Source of the DNA: Flavobacterium sp. DG2-3
GTDB taxonomy: Bacteria; Bacteroidota; Bacteroidia; Flavobacteriales; Flavobacteriaceae
Length of the DNA stretch: 64,000 nt
Direction: 5' to 3'
Assembly: GCF_030730925.1 (NCBI RefSeq)
Contig: NZ_JAVAMB010000004.1
Span: 248,001 to 312,000, forward strand
Shown here: in pieces, positions 44,722-52,379 of the stretch
Layout of the letters: every line of letters starts with the position of its first letter
How positions within the stretch are numbered: the first letter of the stretch is position 1
Notes under the pieces: model-generated
Told to the model about the DNA's origin: nothing
Database searches by the model: none
What the model saw: the letters and a program-made list of their open reading frames with translations, nothing else
Made by a program: the position numbers and the translations under genes

Positions 44722-45537
44722 TTATTTTAAAATTGCCTCTAATTGAGTCTGATACTCGGCATTTTCATTCATCCCAATATGTTCCTGATTTTCCAAAAGA
44801 TAAAGATGTCCTCGCCTATCTATCAATTCATTCAACCTGACAGAATTATTATATTCAATCAAATGATCGTCTTTCCCATGAAAAATATAAATTGGCACTT
44901 TAACTTTTGGCAAATAAGTATAAGTCTCCAGTTGAAATTTTTTCATGAAATTCGGAAAAAACGGAACTCTTGTACTTGATAATTCTGTAAAACTATAGTA
45001 AGGCGACTGAAGAATTAAAGCTTTTGGTTTGTTTTCTGAAGCCAAAATTGTTGCAAATCCAGAACCAATCGAATAGCCTGCAATTATTATTTTATTTTCG
45101 GCATATCTTTTTGCTAATGTCTTATAAGCAATAGAAATATCTTTCTTTAATTGTTCTTCATTTTCAATTTGACCTTCACTTTTGCCAAAACTTCTGTAAT
45201 CTAAAATAAAAATATCATAACCTAAATTGGTATATGTTTTAGCAATTTTACCCCAAGTTTCAAGTGTACCTGCATTTCCATGAAGATAAAAAACGAGTCC
45301 TTTTGAATTCTCTGCTTTAAAAAGCAAACCATTTAACTTAGTTCCGTCAAAAGATTTTATATCGATCTCTTCAAACTTTTGAACATAATCAAATTTATGG
45401 TCTTTCGGAAGCGCCGTGCTTTGAAAAACCATTCCTACCTGATTAAAATAAACATAGGAAATAATCAAAACATAAATTACAAGGAAAGCACATAAAAGTA
45501 CTATTATCAAAAATTTAAGCGTTTTAAAAATCTCCAT
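44722..45537 (-). CDS. Membrane-anchored alpha/beta hydrolase (Bem46-like)
   Basis: A 271-residue hydrolase with an N-terminal membrane helix (FLIIVLLCAFLVIYVLIISYVYF, residues ~9-31). Catalytic elements: oxyanion loop FYLHGNAGT (~85-93), nucleophile elbow GYSIGSG (Ser ~152), Asp in HGKDDHLI (~222) and His in NQEHIGM (~250). The order and spacing fit the Bem46/YfhR group of serine hydrolases on the cytoplasmic or periplasmic face; substrates are unknown, perhaps lipids or short esters. It is same-strand with DUF2007 and the DEAD protein, but a 16-bp-arm hairpin separates it from the latter. Confidence 0.88.
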   Translation of the reverse strand: MEIFKTLKFLIIVLLCAFLVIYVLIISYVYFNQVGMVFQSTALPKDHKFDYVQKFEEIDIKSFDGTKLNGLLFKAENSKGLVFYLHGNAGTLETWGKIAKTYTNLGYDIFILDYRSFGKSEGQIENEEQLKKDISIAYKTLAKRYAENKIIIAGYSIGSGFATILASENKPKALILQSPYYSFTELSSTRVPFFPNFMKKFQLETYTYLPKVKVPIYIFHGKDDHLIEYNNSVRLNELIDRRGHLYLLENQEHIGMNENAEYQTQLEAILK

Positions 45538-45556
45538 TTCTGTTCTATCATAAAGC

Positions 45557-45600
45557 TTTCAGTCCCAGTTTTCAGTATTAAACTAAAACTGGGACTGAAA
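45557..45600. repeat. TTTCAGTCCCAGTTTT inverted repeat
   Basis: 16-bp perfect arms (45557-45572 and 45585-45600) with a 12-bp loop, between the DEAD-like and hydrolase genes. It may act as a terminator or processing hairpin in the minus-strand transcript. Confidence 0.7.
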
Positions 45601-45616
45601 AATTAAAACTTATTCT

Positions 45617-46282
45617 TTATTCTTCCTCTTCAATATCATCTTCCTCTTCGTCGAGTTCTTCTTCGCCTTCTTCATCCATATCGAACAAATACGGTTCGAT
45701 CAGCATTCTGTCTGCTAGAATCTCAACACGTTCTGACAAAGTTTCAGCAAAAATGATTCGCTGTGTTTTAGCAATACTGTTTGAAATACGCATAATTTTA
45801 GGTTCGTGACGTAATTTCAAAATTGGATCTGCATCATCTAAAATCAGCATTTTCAAACGATTTACATTGTAACCTGCCGTACTAAACATATCGTTTAATT
45901 TTGTCGGCGTTCCAATTAAAACATCAATTCCCGTTGAAACATAATTTTTGTCATAATCCATGTCGCCTTTATCATGCACGCCGTAGACTTCAAGATTGGT
46001 ATATTTACCGTATTTTTCGAAAAGCTCTTCCATAGCCAAAACCTTTTCTTTGTCTTCTACAATAATCAAGGCACGAGGCGATTCTTCATTTTTTCCTGCC
46101 AATTGCTGAATCACATTCAAAACAATTGTAGTCGTTTTTCCGCTTCCGTTTGGTGAAATAATTACACAGTCGGCACCACTTTTTATCGTCGAAAAAGTTT
46201 CCATTTGCAAAGCATTGGCTTCCGTCAGACCATTTTCAATTAGACCGTCTTGTAATTTCTCGTTTATTTTTTTTAGTTTCAT
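45617..46282 (-). CDS. Single-domain DEAD-box-like protein with acidic tail
   Basis: A 221-residue protein covering only the first RecA domain of a DEAD-box helicase. The Q-motif region is LTEANALQMETFSTI, motif I is SPNGSGKTTT (~44-53), LIGTPTKL is the Ib-like motif, and motif II reads LDDADP (~149) instead of DEAD. Motif III (SAT) is FAETLS here. The helicase C-terminal domain is absent and the protein ends in a strongly acidic tail (EEEDDIEEEE). It might be a regulatory partner of an RNA helicase or of the ribosome rather than an active unwinding enzyme. It is 58 bp from the NtrC-like gene. Confidence 0.85.
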   Translation of the reverse strand: MKLKKINEKLQDGLIENGLTEANALQMETFSTIKSGADCVIISPNGSGKTTTIVLNVIQQLAGKNEESPRALIIVEDKEKVLAMEELFEKYGKYTNLEVYGVHDKGDMDYDKNYVSTGIDVLIGTPTKLNDMFSTAGYNVNRLKMLILDDADPILKLRHEPKIMRISNSIAKTQRIIFAETLSERVEILADRMLIEPYLFDMDEEGEEELDEEEDDIEEEE

Positions 46283-46339
46283 TTCTAAATTTTAGAGTTT
46301 TGATTTTAGATTTTAGATTGAAAAATCTTATCTCAAATC

Positions 46340-47503
46340 TTATTTGCTTGCGAACATTTTTACGTCGGTTTCAGAGATTTCATTTCCTCCTAAAATAATC
46401 AGCCTTTCCACCACATTTCGAAGTTCACGAATATTTCCTGTCCAATCGTATTCTTGCAATAATTTAATGGCTTGCGCCGAAAACGACTTAACCGCATTTC
46501 CTTGCTCAGACGCTATTTTTTCTGTAAAATGCGAAATCAAAGCTGGAATATCGTCACGTCTTTCATTCAATGGCGGCACTTTAATTAAAATTACTGCCAA
46601 ACGATGGTATAAATCTTCACGGAAACGGCCTTCGGCAATTTCTGTTTTTAAATCTTTATTAGTCGCCGCAACCACACGAACATCGACTTTAATATCCTTG
46701 TCTGCACCTACACGCGTAATCATACTTTCCTGTAATGCGCGCAATACTTTAGCTTGTGCCGAAAGACTCATGTCTCCAATTTCATCTAAGAAAATAGTCC
46801 CTTTGTCTGCAGCTTCAAACTTTCCGGCACGATCTTTAACTGCCGATGTAAAAGCGCCTTTCACATGTCCGAACAATTCACTTTCGATCAACTCGCTAGG
46901 AATCGCCGCACAGTTTACTTCGATTAAAGGAAAAGCAGAACGCTCACTTTTTTCATGCAATTGATGCGCCACTAATTCTTTTCCAGTTCCGTTTGGTCCC
47001 GTAATTAAAACTCTGGCTTCTGTTGGTGCCACTTTATCAATCATCACTTTGATATGATTAATCGATTCGCTGTCCCCAATCATTTCGTAATTTTTACTGA
47101 CTTTTTTCTTCAGGATTTTATTTTCAACTACTAATTGTTTTTTATCCAAAGCATTGCGAACAGTATTCAGCAAACGATTCAAATCTGGCGGTTTAGAAAT
47201 ATAATCAAAAGCTCCCAAACGCATGGTTTGAATCGCCGTTTCCATATCGCCATGACCAGAAATCATAACCATCGGAATTTCGGGTTTTATCTTTTTTACT
47301 TCTTCTAAAACCTCAACACCGTCCATTTTTGGCATTTTGATATCGCACAAAACCAAATCGTAATCATTGTTTTTTATTTTTTCAAGTCCTACAGCCCCAT
47401 CTTCAGCCTCATCAACCTGATACAAATCATTTTCTTCTGATAAAATTTTTACCAAAACTCTTCTGATCGCTGCTTCGTCTTCTATAATTAGGATTTTACT
47501 CAT
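46340..47503 (-). CDS. Sigma-54-dependent response-regulator-like protein lacking a DNA-binding domain
   Basis: A 387-residue NtrC-type protein. The receiver domain (~1-120) has LVLCDIKMPKMDG, with the phosphoacceptor Asp. The AAA+ domain (~140-375) has Walker A GPNGTGKELVAHQLHE, LFGHVKGAFTSAVKDRAG, FLDEIGDMSLSAQAKVLRALQE and arginine-finger region WTGNIRELRN. The sigma-54 contact loop is GAFTSA, one change from GAFTGA. The protein stops right after VKMFASK, so the Fis-type HTH that binds DNA is missing. It probably works in solution or through a partner. The ATG at 47503 is used; an upstream start adds five residues. Confidence 0.92.
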   Translation of the reverse strand: MSKILIIEDEAAIRRVLVKILSEENDLYQVDEAEDGAVGLEKIKNNDYDLVLCDIKMPKMDGVEVLEEVKKIKPEIPMVMISGHGDMETAIQTMRLGAFDYISKPPDLNRLLNTVRNALDKKQLVVENKILKKKVSKNYEMIGDSESINHIKVMIDKVAPTEARVLITGPNGTGKELVAHQLHEKSERSAFPLIEVNCAAIPSELIESELFGHVKGAFTSAVKDRAGKFEAADKGTIFLDEIGDMSLSAQAKVLRALQESMITRVGADKDIKVDVRVVAATNKDLKTEIAEGRFREDLYHRLAVILIKVPPLNERRDDIPALISHFTEKIASEQGNAVKSFSAQAIKLLQEYDWTGNIRELRNVVERLIILGGNEISETDVKMFASK

Positions 47504-47510
47504 TTTTTTA

Positions 47511-47542
47511 AGGTTCAAAGTGACAGAGGTTCAAAGTGACAG
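47511..47542. repeat. 16-bp tandem direct repeat AGGTTCAAAGTGACAG
   Basis: Two adjacent perfect copies, 47511-47526 and 47527-47542, 8 bp upstream of the NtrC-like gene on the minus strand. Could be a binding site or a REP relic. Confidence 0.65.
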
Positions 47543-47591
47543 AGAGAAAAGCTTTGCCTCTTTGTTACTTTAAAACTTTGCAACTATAAAG

Positions 47592-48908
47592 TTAATATTT
47601 AATCCATTTATACAATTCTTTCCATGTTGGCTTTTTGCCGTACATTAAAATACCGACACGGTAAATTTTTGCAGCGAACCACACAACAAGGAAAAATGTA
47701 GCAAACAATAATGATACCGAAATTGCGATTTGCCACCACGGCACGCCAAACGGAATACGCATTAACATTACAATTGGAGAAGTTAGCGGAATCATCGAAA
47801 AGATAACGGCAACACTTCCATGAGGATCATTTACTACGGTAAAAAATCCGATATAAACGCTCAAAATAAGCGGCATTAAGATTGGAAGCAGAAATTGCTG
47901 AGAGTCAGTCTGATTATCAACCGCGGCTCCAATTGCAGCGTAAAATGAGCTGTAAAGGAAATAGCCTCCAATAAAATAAATTACAAATCCGATTATGATA
48001 CTTGCAAGTGGCAGATTCCATAATTCGGCGATATACATCTGCGCAGAACCCGATAATTGATGCTGTGCTGATTGCATCATTTCTGGTGAAATTTTCGCTG
48101 TTGGTCCAACATTTACTCCAAAAAATGCCGAAGCTGCAAACATTAATCCCAGACCAATTATTGCCCAGATTATAAATTGCAGAATTCCTGCTAGCGAAGT
48201 TCCAACAATTTTACCAATCATTAACTGAAACGGTTTAACAGATGAAATAATGATTTCGATAATTCGGTTTGTTTTTTCTTCGATGACGCTTCGCATTACC
48301 ATATTTCCGTAAATAATAATAAACATCATAATCAGATAACCAAATGCTCCGCCAATTCCGATTTTAATTTCGTTTAATCCTTTCAAACTTTCTTCTCCAG
48401 AAGCTTTAACCAAATGAATATTCACATCCGATTGCGCTTTTTGAATTGCTAAAGTATCCAGTTTTGCTTCTTCGAGATTTAGTTTTGTAATTTTATTTCC
48501 TATAATATCCTGTATACTTTCGATAAAAGAAATGCTCGGGCTATTATTAGAAATAAACTCAATCTTACTTTCTAAATCTTTTATATTTTTTGTTTTCGGA
48601 ATAACAATCAGTCCGTTGAAATTTTCTTTTGTAATGCTGTCTTTTAAAGCTTTTACATCAACTTCAGATAAATTGAGATATTTAAACTCGGCACCTTTTT
48701 TATTTTCTTTTAAAAAATCGGAAGCAAAAAGTCCAGTTTCATCATGAATTGCAATGCGTTTGGTTTCTGCTTTCATTGAGCTTAAATAACCTATAAAAAA
48801 GGCAATAGCGACAAATAAAAGCGGACTCAAGAAAGTCATGACAACAAAAGATTTATTGCGGACTTTGGCAATAAATTCTCTTTTTATAATCAACGAAATT
48901 ATACTCAT
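47592..48908 (-). CDS. ABC-2 type transporter permease (NatB-like)
   Basis: A 438-residue permease. One N-terminal helix (SFVVMTFLSPLLFVAIAFFIG) is followed by a large extracytoplasmic domain (~45-190) and about five further helices from GGAFGYLIMMFIIIYGN onward, the layout of NatB/YhaP-type ABC-2 exporters. IPLTSPIVMLMRIPFG is the conserved late loop. It follows the ATPase gene (48978-49907) by 69 bp containing an AAATTCCAA repeat and probably forms a sodium or drug exporter with it. Substrate unknown. Confidence 0.9.
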   Translation of the reverse strand: MSIISLIIKREFIAKVRNKSFVVMTFLSPLLFVAIAFFIGYLSSMKAETKRIAIHDETGLFASDFLKENKKGAEFKYLNLSEVDVKALKDSITKENFNGLIVIPKTKNIKDLESKIEFISNNSPSISFIESIQDIIGNKITKLNLEEAKLDTLAIQKAQSDVNIHLVKASGEESLKGLNEIKIGIGGAFGYLIMMFIIIYGNMVMRSVIEEKTNRIIEIIISSVKPFQLMIGKIVGTSLAGILQFIIWAIIGLGLMFAASAFFGVNVGPTAKISPEMMQSAQHQLSGSAQMYIAELWNLPLASIIIGFVIYFIGGYFLYSSFYAAIGAAVDNQTDSQQFLLPILMPLILSVYIGFFTVVNDPHGSVAVIFSMIPLTSPIVMLMRIPFGVPWWQIAISVSLLFATFFLVVWFAAKIYRVGILMYGKKPTWKELYKWIKY

Positions 48909-48919
48909 TCTTCGTAATT

Positions 48920-48980
48920 TTCAATTTAAAAATTCCAAAACCCAACAATTGGAATTTGGAATTTATTTTTTGGAATTTTA
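48920..48980. repeat. AAATTCCAA/TTGGAATTT repeat copy
   Basis: AAATTCCAAAACCCAACAATTGGAATTTGGAATT fills most of the gap between the ABC genes (positions 48930-48963) and slightly enters the 3' end of the ATPase gene. Confidence 0.65.
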
Positions 48981-49907
48981 TTTTGTGTTTTCAGTAACCG
49001 TTTGAATAAAAATATCGTGAACGCTTGGAATTTTTTCGACGAAATGTGTCACTTGTCCGCGCTGTGTTAGAACATTTAATAATTCATTTGGCACCGCGTT
49101 TCCAATCTGGATATTTAATTTCAAATCATCATTTAACGATTTGAAACTAGCTGGAGAAACGGTAAATTTTTGTGTAATATCATACATCAAACCTTCAACA
49201 TTACTCGTCAAGATTCCAACTTCAAAACTATTGGTTCTAAACTGTCGTTTTACATCGCCAATTTTACCTTCTATTAGTTTATTTGATTTATGAATTAAAG
49301 CTATATTTTCGCAAAGTTCCTCTACACTTTCCATTCTGTGAGTCGAAAAAATAATCGTTGAGCCTTGTTCTTTTAATGCTAAAATTTCATCTTTAATCAC
49401 ATTTGCATTTACAGGATCAAATCCAGAAAACGGCTCGTCTAAAATCAACAATTTAGGTTTATGCAAAACACAAACCACAAACTGGATTTTCTGTGCCATT
49501 CCTTTAGATAATTCCTGTATTTTCTTGTTCCACCAGCCTTGAATTCCTAATCGGTCAAACCAGTAATCCAATTGCTTTTTAGCTTCTGCTTTAGAAAGTC
49601 CTTTCATTTGAGCCAAATACAAACATTGCTCCCCAACTTTCATCGAGCTATACAAGCCTCTTTCTTCTGGAAGATATCCGATAGTTTGCACATGTTTAGG
49701 CTGTAATCTTTCTCCATCCAAAATTACTTCGCCACTGTCTGGCAGGGTAATTTGGTTTATGATTCTGATAAGGGAAGTTTTTCCGGCTCCATTCGGACCT
49801 AAAAGTCCATATATACTGCCTTTTGGTACATTTAATGAAACTTCGTTAAGTGCTACATAGTCGCCGTATTTTTTTACGACTTTATGTACTTCTAGTAAGT
49901 TACTCAT
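48978..49907 (-). CDS. ABC transporter ATP-binding protein (NatA-like)
   Basis: A 309-residue ATPase with Walker A GPNGAGKTSL (~residues 38-47), Q-loop, LSKGMAQKIQFVVCVLHKP (signature in the SKGM form), Walker B LLILDEPFSGFDPVN and the His switch FSTHRM. A C-terminal DUF4162-like tail (~230-309) is common in NatA and drug/antibiotic exporters. It pairs with the following permease. In front of it is a gap with the dnaJ terminator, so it is likely a separate transcript from grpE-dnaJ. Confidence 0.93.
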   Translation of the reverse strand: MSNLLEVHKVVKKYGDYVALNEVSLNVPKGSIYGLLGPNGAGKTSLIRIINQITLPDSGEVILDGERLQPKHVQTIGYLPEERGLYSSMKVGEQCLYLAQMKGLSKAEAKKQLDYWFDRLGIQGWWNKKIQELSKGMAQKIQFVVCVLHKPKLLILDEPFSGFDPVNANVIKDEILALKEQGSTIIFSTHRMESVEELCENIALIHKSNKLIEGKIGDVKRQFRTNSFEVGILTSNVEGLMYDITQKFTVSPASFKSLNDDLKLNIQIGNAVPNELLNVLTQRGQVTHFVEKIPSVHDIFIQTVTENTK

Positions 49908-50001
49908 GCTATTTTTAAGGATTTACTGCGTCACTTTGCCTGTTACGGTTCAGCGACTGTAAAAGTAAATAATTCGAAGCGAAATTGTGTCATATTACGC
50001 A

Positions 50002-50038
50002 AAAAACCCATTCTAATTTATGCTAGAATGGGTTTTTA
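50002..50038 (-). terminator. Terminator of dnaJ
   Basis: AAAAACCCATTCTA and TAGAATGGGTTTTT form a perfect 14-bp stem around ATTTATGC. On the minus strand it ends in T5-6 after the dnaJ stop. Confidence 0.88.
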
Positions 50039-50066
50039 ATTTATTTATAATTTTAAAAAGTTCCGA

Positions 50067-51176
50067 TTATGAGAACATATCTTTTACTTTTTCAAAAAAT
50101 GATTTCTCTGATTTCTCTGGACTTGGAGCAAAATGGTCGTCTGTCAAAGCATTTTCAAAGAATTGTTTTTGTTCTTTATTTAATGTTTTAGGTGTCCAAA
50201 CATTTACGTGAACCAATAAATCTCCGCTTCCGTAACCGTTTAAACTCGGAATTCCTTTTCCTTTTAATCTTAAGATTTTTCCAGATTGAATTCCTTCTTC
50301 CAGTTTAATACGAACTTTTCCATTGATCGCTTCAATATCTTTAGAAGCTCCTAAAACTGCTTCAGGGAAACTGATATATAAATCGAAATGAACATTTTCT
50401 CCTTCACGCTTCAAGAATTCGTGCTCTACTTCTTCTATCGCTACAATTAAATCTCCTGGAATACTGTTTCCTGGCGCATCGTTACCTTTGTTGGCAACTT
50501 TCAACTGCATTCCGTCAACAACTCCAGCAGGAATTTTGATTGATACTGTTTCGTCTTCTTGAACCATTCCTTGAGCATCTGCTTCAGAAGGTTTTTTATC
50601 TAAGATTTGTCCAGAACCACCACAAGTATGACAAGTAGATGCAGATTGCATTCTTCCCAAAATAGTGTTAGTTACACGCATTACTTGACCTTGACCGTTA
50701 CAAGTCGTACAAGTTTTATACGTTACGCCCTTAGCCTGAACTTTACGTTTTACTTTTACTTTTTTCTCAACTCCATTTGCAATTTCCTCTAAAGTCAATT
50801 TTACTTTGATTCGAAGATTGCTTCCTTTCGCACGGCGAGGGCCACCGCCTCCACCTCCGAAACCGCCAAATCCGCCACCAAAAATATCACCAAACTGGCT
50901 GAAAATGTCATCCATATTCATACCGCCATGATCACCGCCAAATCCGCCAGAACCATCAAATGCTTGATGACCGTATTGATCGTATTTCGCTTTTTTCTGC
51001 GGATCACTTAAAACTTCGTAAGCTTCTGCCGCCAATTTGAAGTTTTCTTCTGCCTCTTTGTCGCCTGGATTTTTATCAGGATGGTATTTTAAAGCGCTTT
51101 TTCTATATGCTTTTTTAATTTCGGCAGCATCAGCATTTTTTGAAATGCCTAGTATTTCGTAAAAATCTTTTTTCAT
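50067..51176 (-). CDS. dnaJ: Chaperone protein DnaJ
   Basis: A 369-residue Hsp40 that stimulates DnaK. The J domain has KKDFYEILGISKNADAAEIKKAY (in part) and YHPDKNPGD with the essential HPD, followed by a Gly/Phe-rich linker. The zinc region is unusual: only two CxxCxGxG repeats (CTTCNGQG and CHTCGGSG, ~26 residues apart) instead of four. By spacing they match the inner pair of E. coli DnaJ, so the outer zinc centre is missing. The two beta-sandwich C-terminal domains (VSIKIPAGVVDGMQLKV, GDLLVHVNVWTPK) are intact. The ATG at 51176 (MKKDFYEILG) is chosen over an earlier in-frame start. It follows grpE. Confidence 0.96.
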   Translation of the reverse strand: MKKDFYEILGISKNADAAEIKKAYRKSALKYHPDKNPGDKEAEENFKLAAEAYEVLSDPQKKAKYDQYGHQAFDGSGGFGGDHGGMNMDDIFSQFGDIFGGGFGGFGGGGGGPRRAKGSNLRIKVKLTLEEIANGVEKKVKVKRKVQAKGVTYKTCTTCNGQGQVMRVTNTILGRMQSASTCHTCGGSGQILDKKPSEADAQGMVQEDETVSIKIPAGVVDGMQLKVANKGNDAPGNSIPGDLIVAIEEVEHEFLKREGENVHFDLYISFPEAVLGASKDIEAINGKVRIKLEEGIQSGKILRLKGKGIPSLNGYGSGDLLVHVNVWTPKTLNKEQKQFFENALTDDHFAPSPEKSEKSFFEKVKDMFS

Positions 51177-51182
51177 AATAAG

Positions 51183-51230
51183 GTTAAATTCCAAATTTTA
51201 AAATTCCAAATTCCAAAAATGCATTTGAAA
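51183..51230. repeat. AAATTCCAA repeat between grpE and dnaJ
   Basis: TTAAATTCCAAATTTTAAAATTCCAAATTCCAAAAATGC, located between the two chaperone genes (positions as given), in the same family as 8388-8460. Insertion between cotranscribed genes suggests it is tolerated in mRNA. Confidence 0.6.
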
Positions 51231-51244
51231 TTTTTATCTGCATT

Positions 51245-51823
51245 TTAGTTTCCAGTTACAACTTTAGGGTAACGAATAATTTTGTCTCCTAATTTGTACC
51301 CTTTTTCAATAACGTCAACAATTTTACCTTTTAATTTATCAGAAGGTGCGGGAATTTGAGTAATTGCCTCAGCAAAATCCGCATTAAAATCATCGCCTGC
51401 TTTTACATCAACCTGTTCTAAACCTTTAGAAACTAAAGTACTTTTTAGTTTTTCGTGAATTAGCTCCACTCCTTTTTTAAGATTTTCGTCATCAGATTTA
51501 TTAATTTCTACAGCAGCTCTGTCAAAATCATCTAAAACTGGAAGCATAGCCAATAAAACTTCTTGGTTTGCTGTTTTAAATAATTCAAGACGCTCTTTTG
51601 AAGTTCTTTTTTTGTAATTTTCAAATTCGGCGAATAATCTCAAAAACTTATCTTTTTCTTTAGCTAAGTCTTGAGCTAACTGCTCCTCAACACTTAATTC
51701 CTCAACAATTAATTGCTCTCCATTAGCGTTAGTCTCTATCGTTGCATCATCTAATTCCTGATCGAATTCTGTATTTTCCGTAGTCATATTACTTTTATTT
51801 TTAAAAATATTTTTAAACTTCAT
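51245..51823 (-). CDS. grpE: Nucleotide exchange factor GrpE
   Basis: A 192-residue cochaperone that releases ADP from DnaK. An acidic disordered N-terminus (TTENTEFDQELDDATIE) is followed by a long helix (~50-90, EEQLAQDLAKEKDKFLRLFAEFENYKKRTSKE, in part) and the C-terminal beta domain with the GrpE signature LEQVDVKAGDDFNADFAEAITQIPA, ending VIEKGYKLGDKIIRYPKVVTGN (both in part). The first ATG at 51823 is kept; a second ATG (MTTENTE) 12 codons in is possible. It lies 69 bp before dnaJ and has a good promoter upstream. Confidence 0.95.
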   Translation of the reverse strand: MKFKNIFKNKSNMTTENTEFDQELDDATIETNANGEQLIVEELSVEEQLAQDLAKEKDKFLRLFAEFENYKKRTSKERLELFKTANQEVLLAMLPVLDDFDRAAVEINKSDDENLKKGVELIHEKLKSTLVSKGLEQVDVKAGDDFNADFAEAITQIPAPSDKLKGKIVDVIEKGYKLGDKIIRYPKVVTGN

Positions 51824-51847
51824 TTTTTATTTCTTTCTGTTAGATTG

Positions 51848-51879
51848 CAAAAGTACTGCCAAATCTTATAAAATGTCAA
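51848..51879 (-). promoter_or_regulatory. grpE promoter, TTG-N21-TACTTTTG
   Basis: On the minus strand, TTG (51879-51877), a 21-bp spacer and TACTTTTG (51855-51848) match the Bacteroidota consensus, 25 bp before the grpE ATG. No CIRCE (HrcA) inverted repeat is seen. Confidence 0.65.
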
Positions 51880-51972
51880 ATTGTCACTTTATTAATTATG
51901 AGACATTTAAAAAACATAATTACGCAGAAAAAATTTATTATAATTTTAAGACTATTACGTTTTAGTTTATCT

Positions 51973-51980
51973 TATCTTTG
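51973..51980 (+). promoter_or_regulatory. Candidate -7 element TATCTTTG of the small RNA
   Basis: Exact TAnnTTTG match on the plus strand, ~95 bp before the hairpin terminator at 52074-52110. No TTG at the expected -33 distance. Confidence 0.45.
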
Positions 51981-51985
51981 AGACC

Positions 51986-52110
51986 AATAAACATTAATTA
52001 TTACCACCAAAAATTGAATTTAAGGGTTGGCTTCGGCCTCTAAATAATTATTAATTCAAATTTACCTTATATTAAAAAAAGCTTCGCCTATAGAGACGAA
52101 GCTTTTTTTT
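51986..52110 (+). ncRNA. Candidate small RNA (~125 nt)
   Basis: An isolated transcription unit without an ORF: a perfect -7 element (51973-51980), about 120 nt of sequence and a strong terminator. The interior can fold into one long AU-rich imperfect hairpin (TTGAATT pairs with AATTCAA) capped by GGC-TTCG-GCC, a UUCG tetraloop (52028-52037). This general shape, a long bulged stem plus terminator, is compatible with 6S RNA or another regulatory RNA, but I cannot assign a family. Start position is inferred from the -7 element. Confidence 0.4.
52074..52110 (+). terminator. Intrinsic terminator of the candidate small RNA
   Basis: AAAAAAAGCTTCG / CGAAGCTTTTTTT, 13-bp perfect arms with a CCTATAGAGA loop, followed by T run. 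Confidence 0.85.
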
Positions 52111-52157
52111 ATGCTTGAGCTTTTTTATCTGACAGAAGTGTCATCTACTATGTTTTG

Positions 52158-52228
52158 CACGGGCGGAGGGATTCGAACCCCCATCAACGGTTTTGGAGAC
52201 CGCTATTCTACCCTTGAACTACGCCCGT
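52158..52228 (-). tRNA. tRNA-Trp (anticodon CCA)
   Basis: A 71-nt cloverleaf read on the minus strand: acceptor ACGGGCG/CGCCCGT with discriminator G, D arm GTTCAAGGGTAGAAT, anticodon stem CGGT/ACCG with loop CTCCAAA (CCA, Trp), and T arm GGGGGTTCGAATCCC. The CCA tail is not encoded. Confidence 0.95.
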
Positions 52229-52240
52229 AACTTGAGGTGG

Positions 52241-52271
52241 CAAATTAAATGCTTTTTTTCTTCTCTACCAA
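52241..52271 (-). promoter_or_regulatory. tRNA-Trp promoter, TTG-N20-TTAATTTG
   Basis: On the minus strand, TTG (52271-52269), 20 bp, then TTAATTTG (52248-52241), one mismatch to TAnnTTTG, ending 12 bp before the tRNA. Confidence 0.55.
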
Positions 52272-52379
52272 GTTATTTTTCCCCGATTTAAACCGATTTA
52301 AGCCAAGTCACTCTGAATCTTTAGATTATAAATTCAAATTAATTTTTCTAAATCTGTAAAATCTACTTGAAACAAGAAA

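Noticed and set aside
51824..51960. CIRCE/HrcA site upstream of grpE
   Set aside because: No TTAGCACTC-type inverted repeat is present; only a standard promoter is seen.
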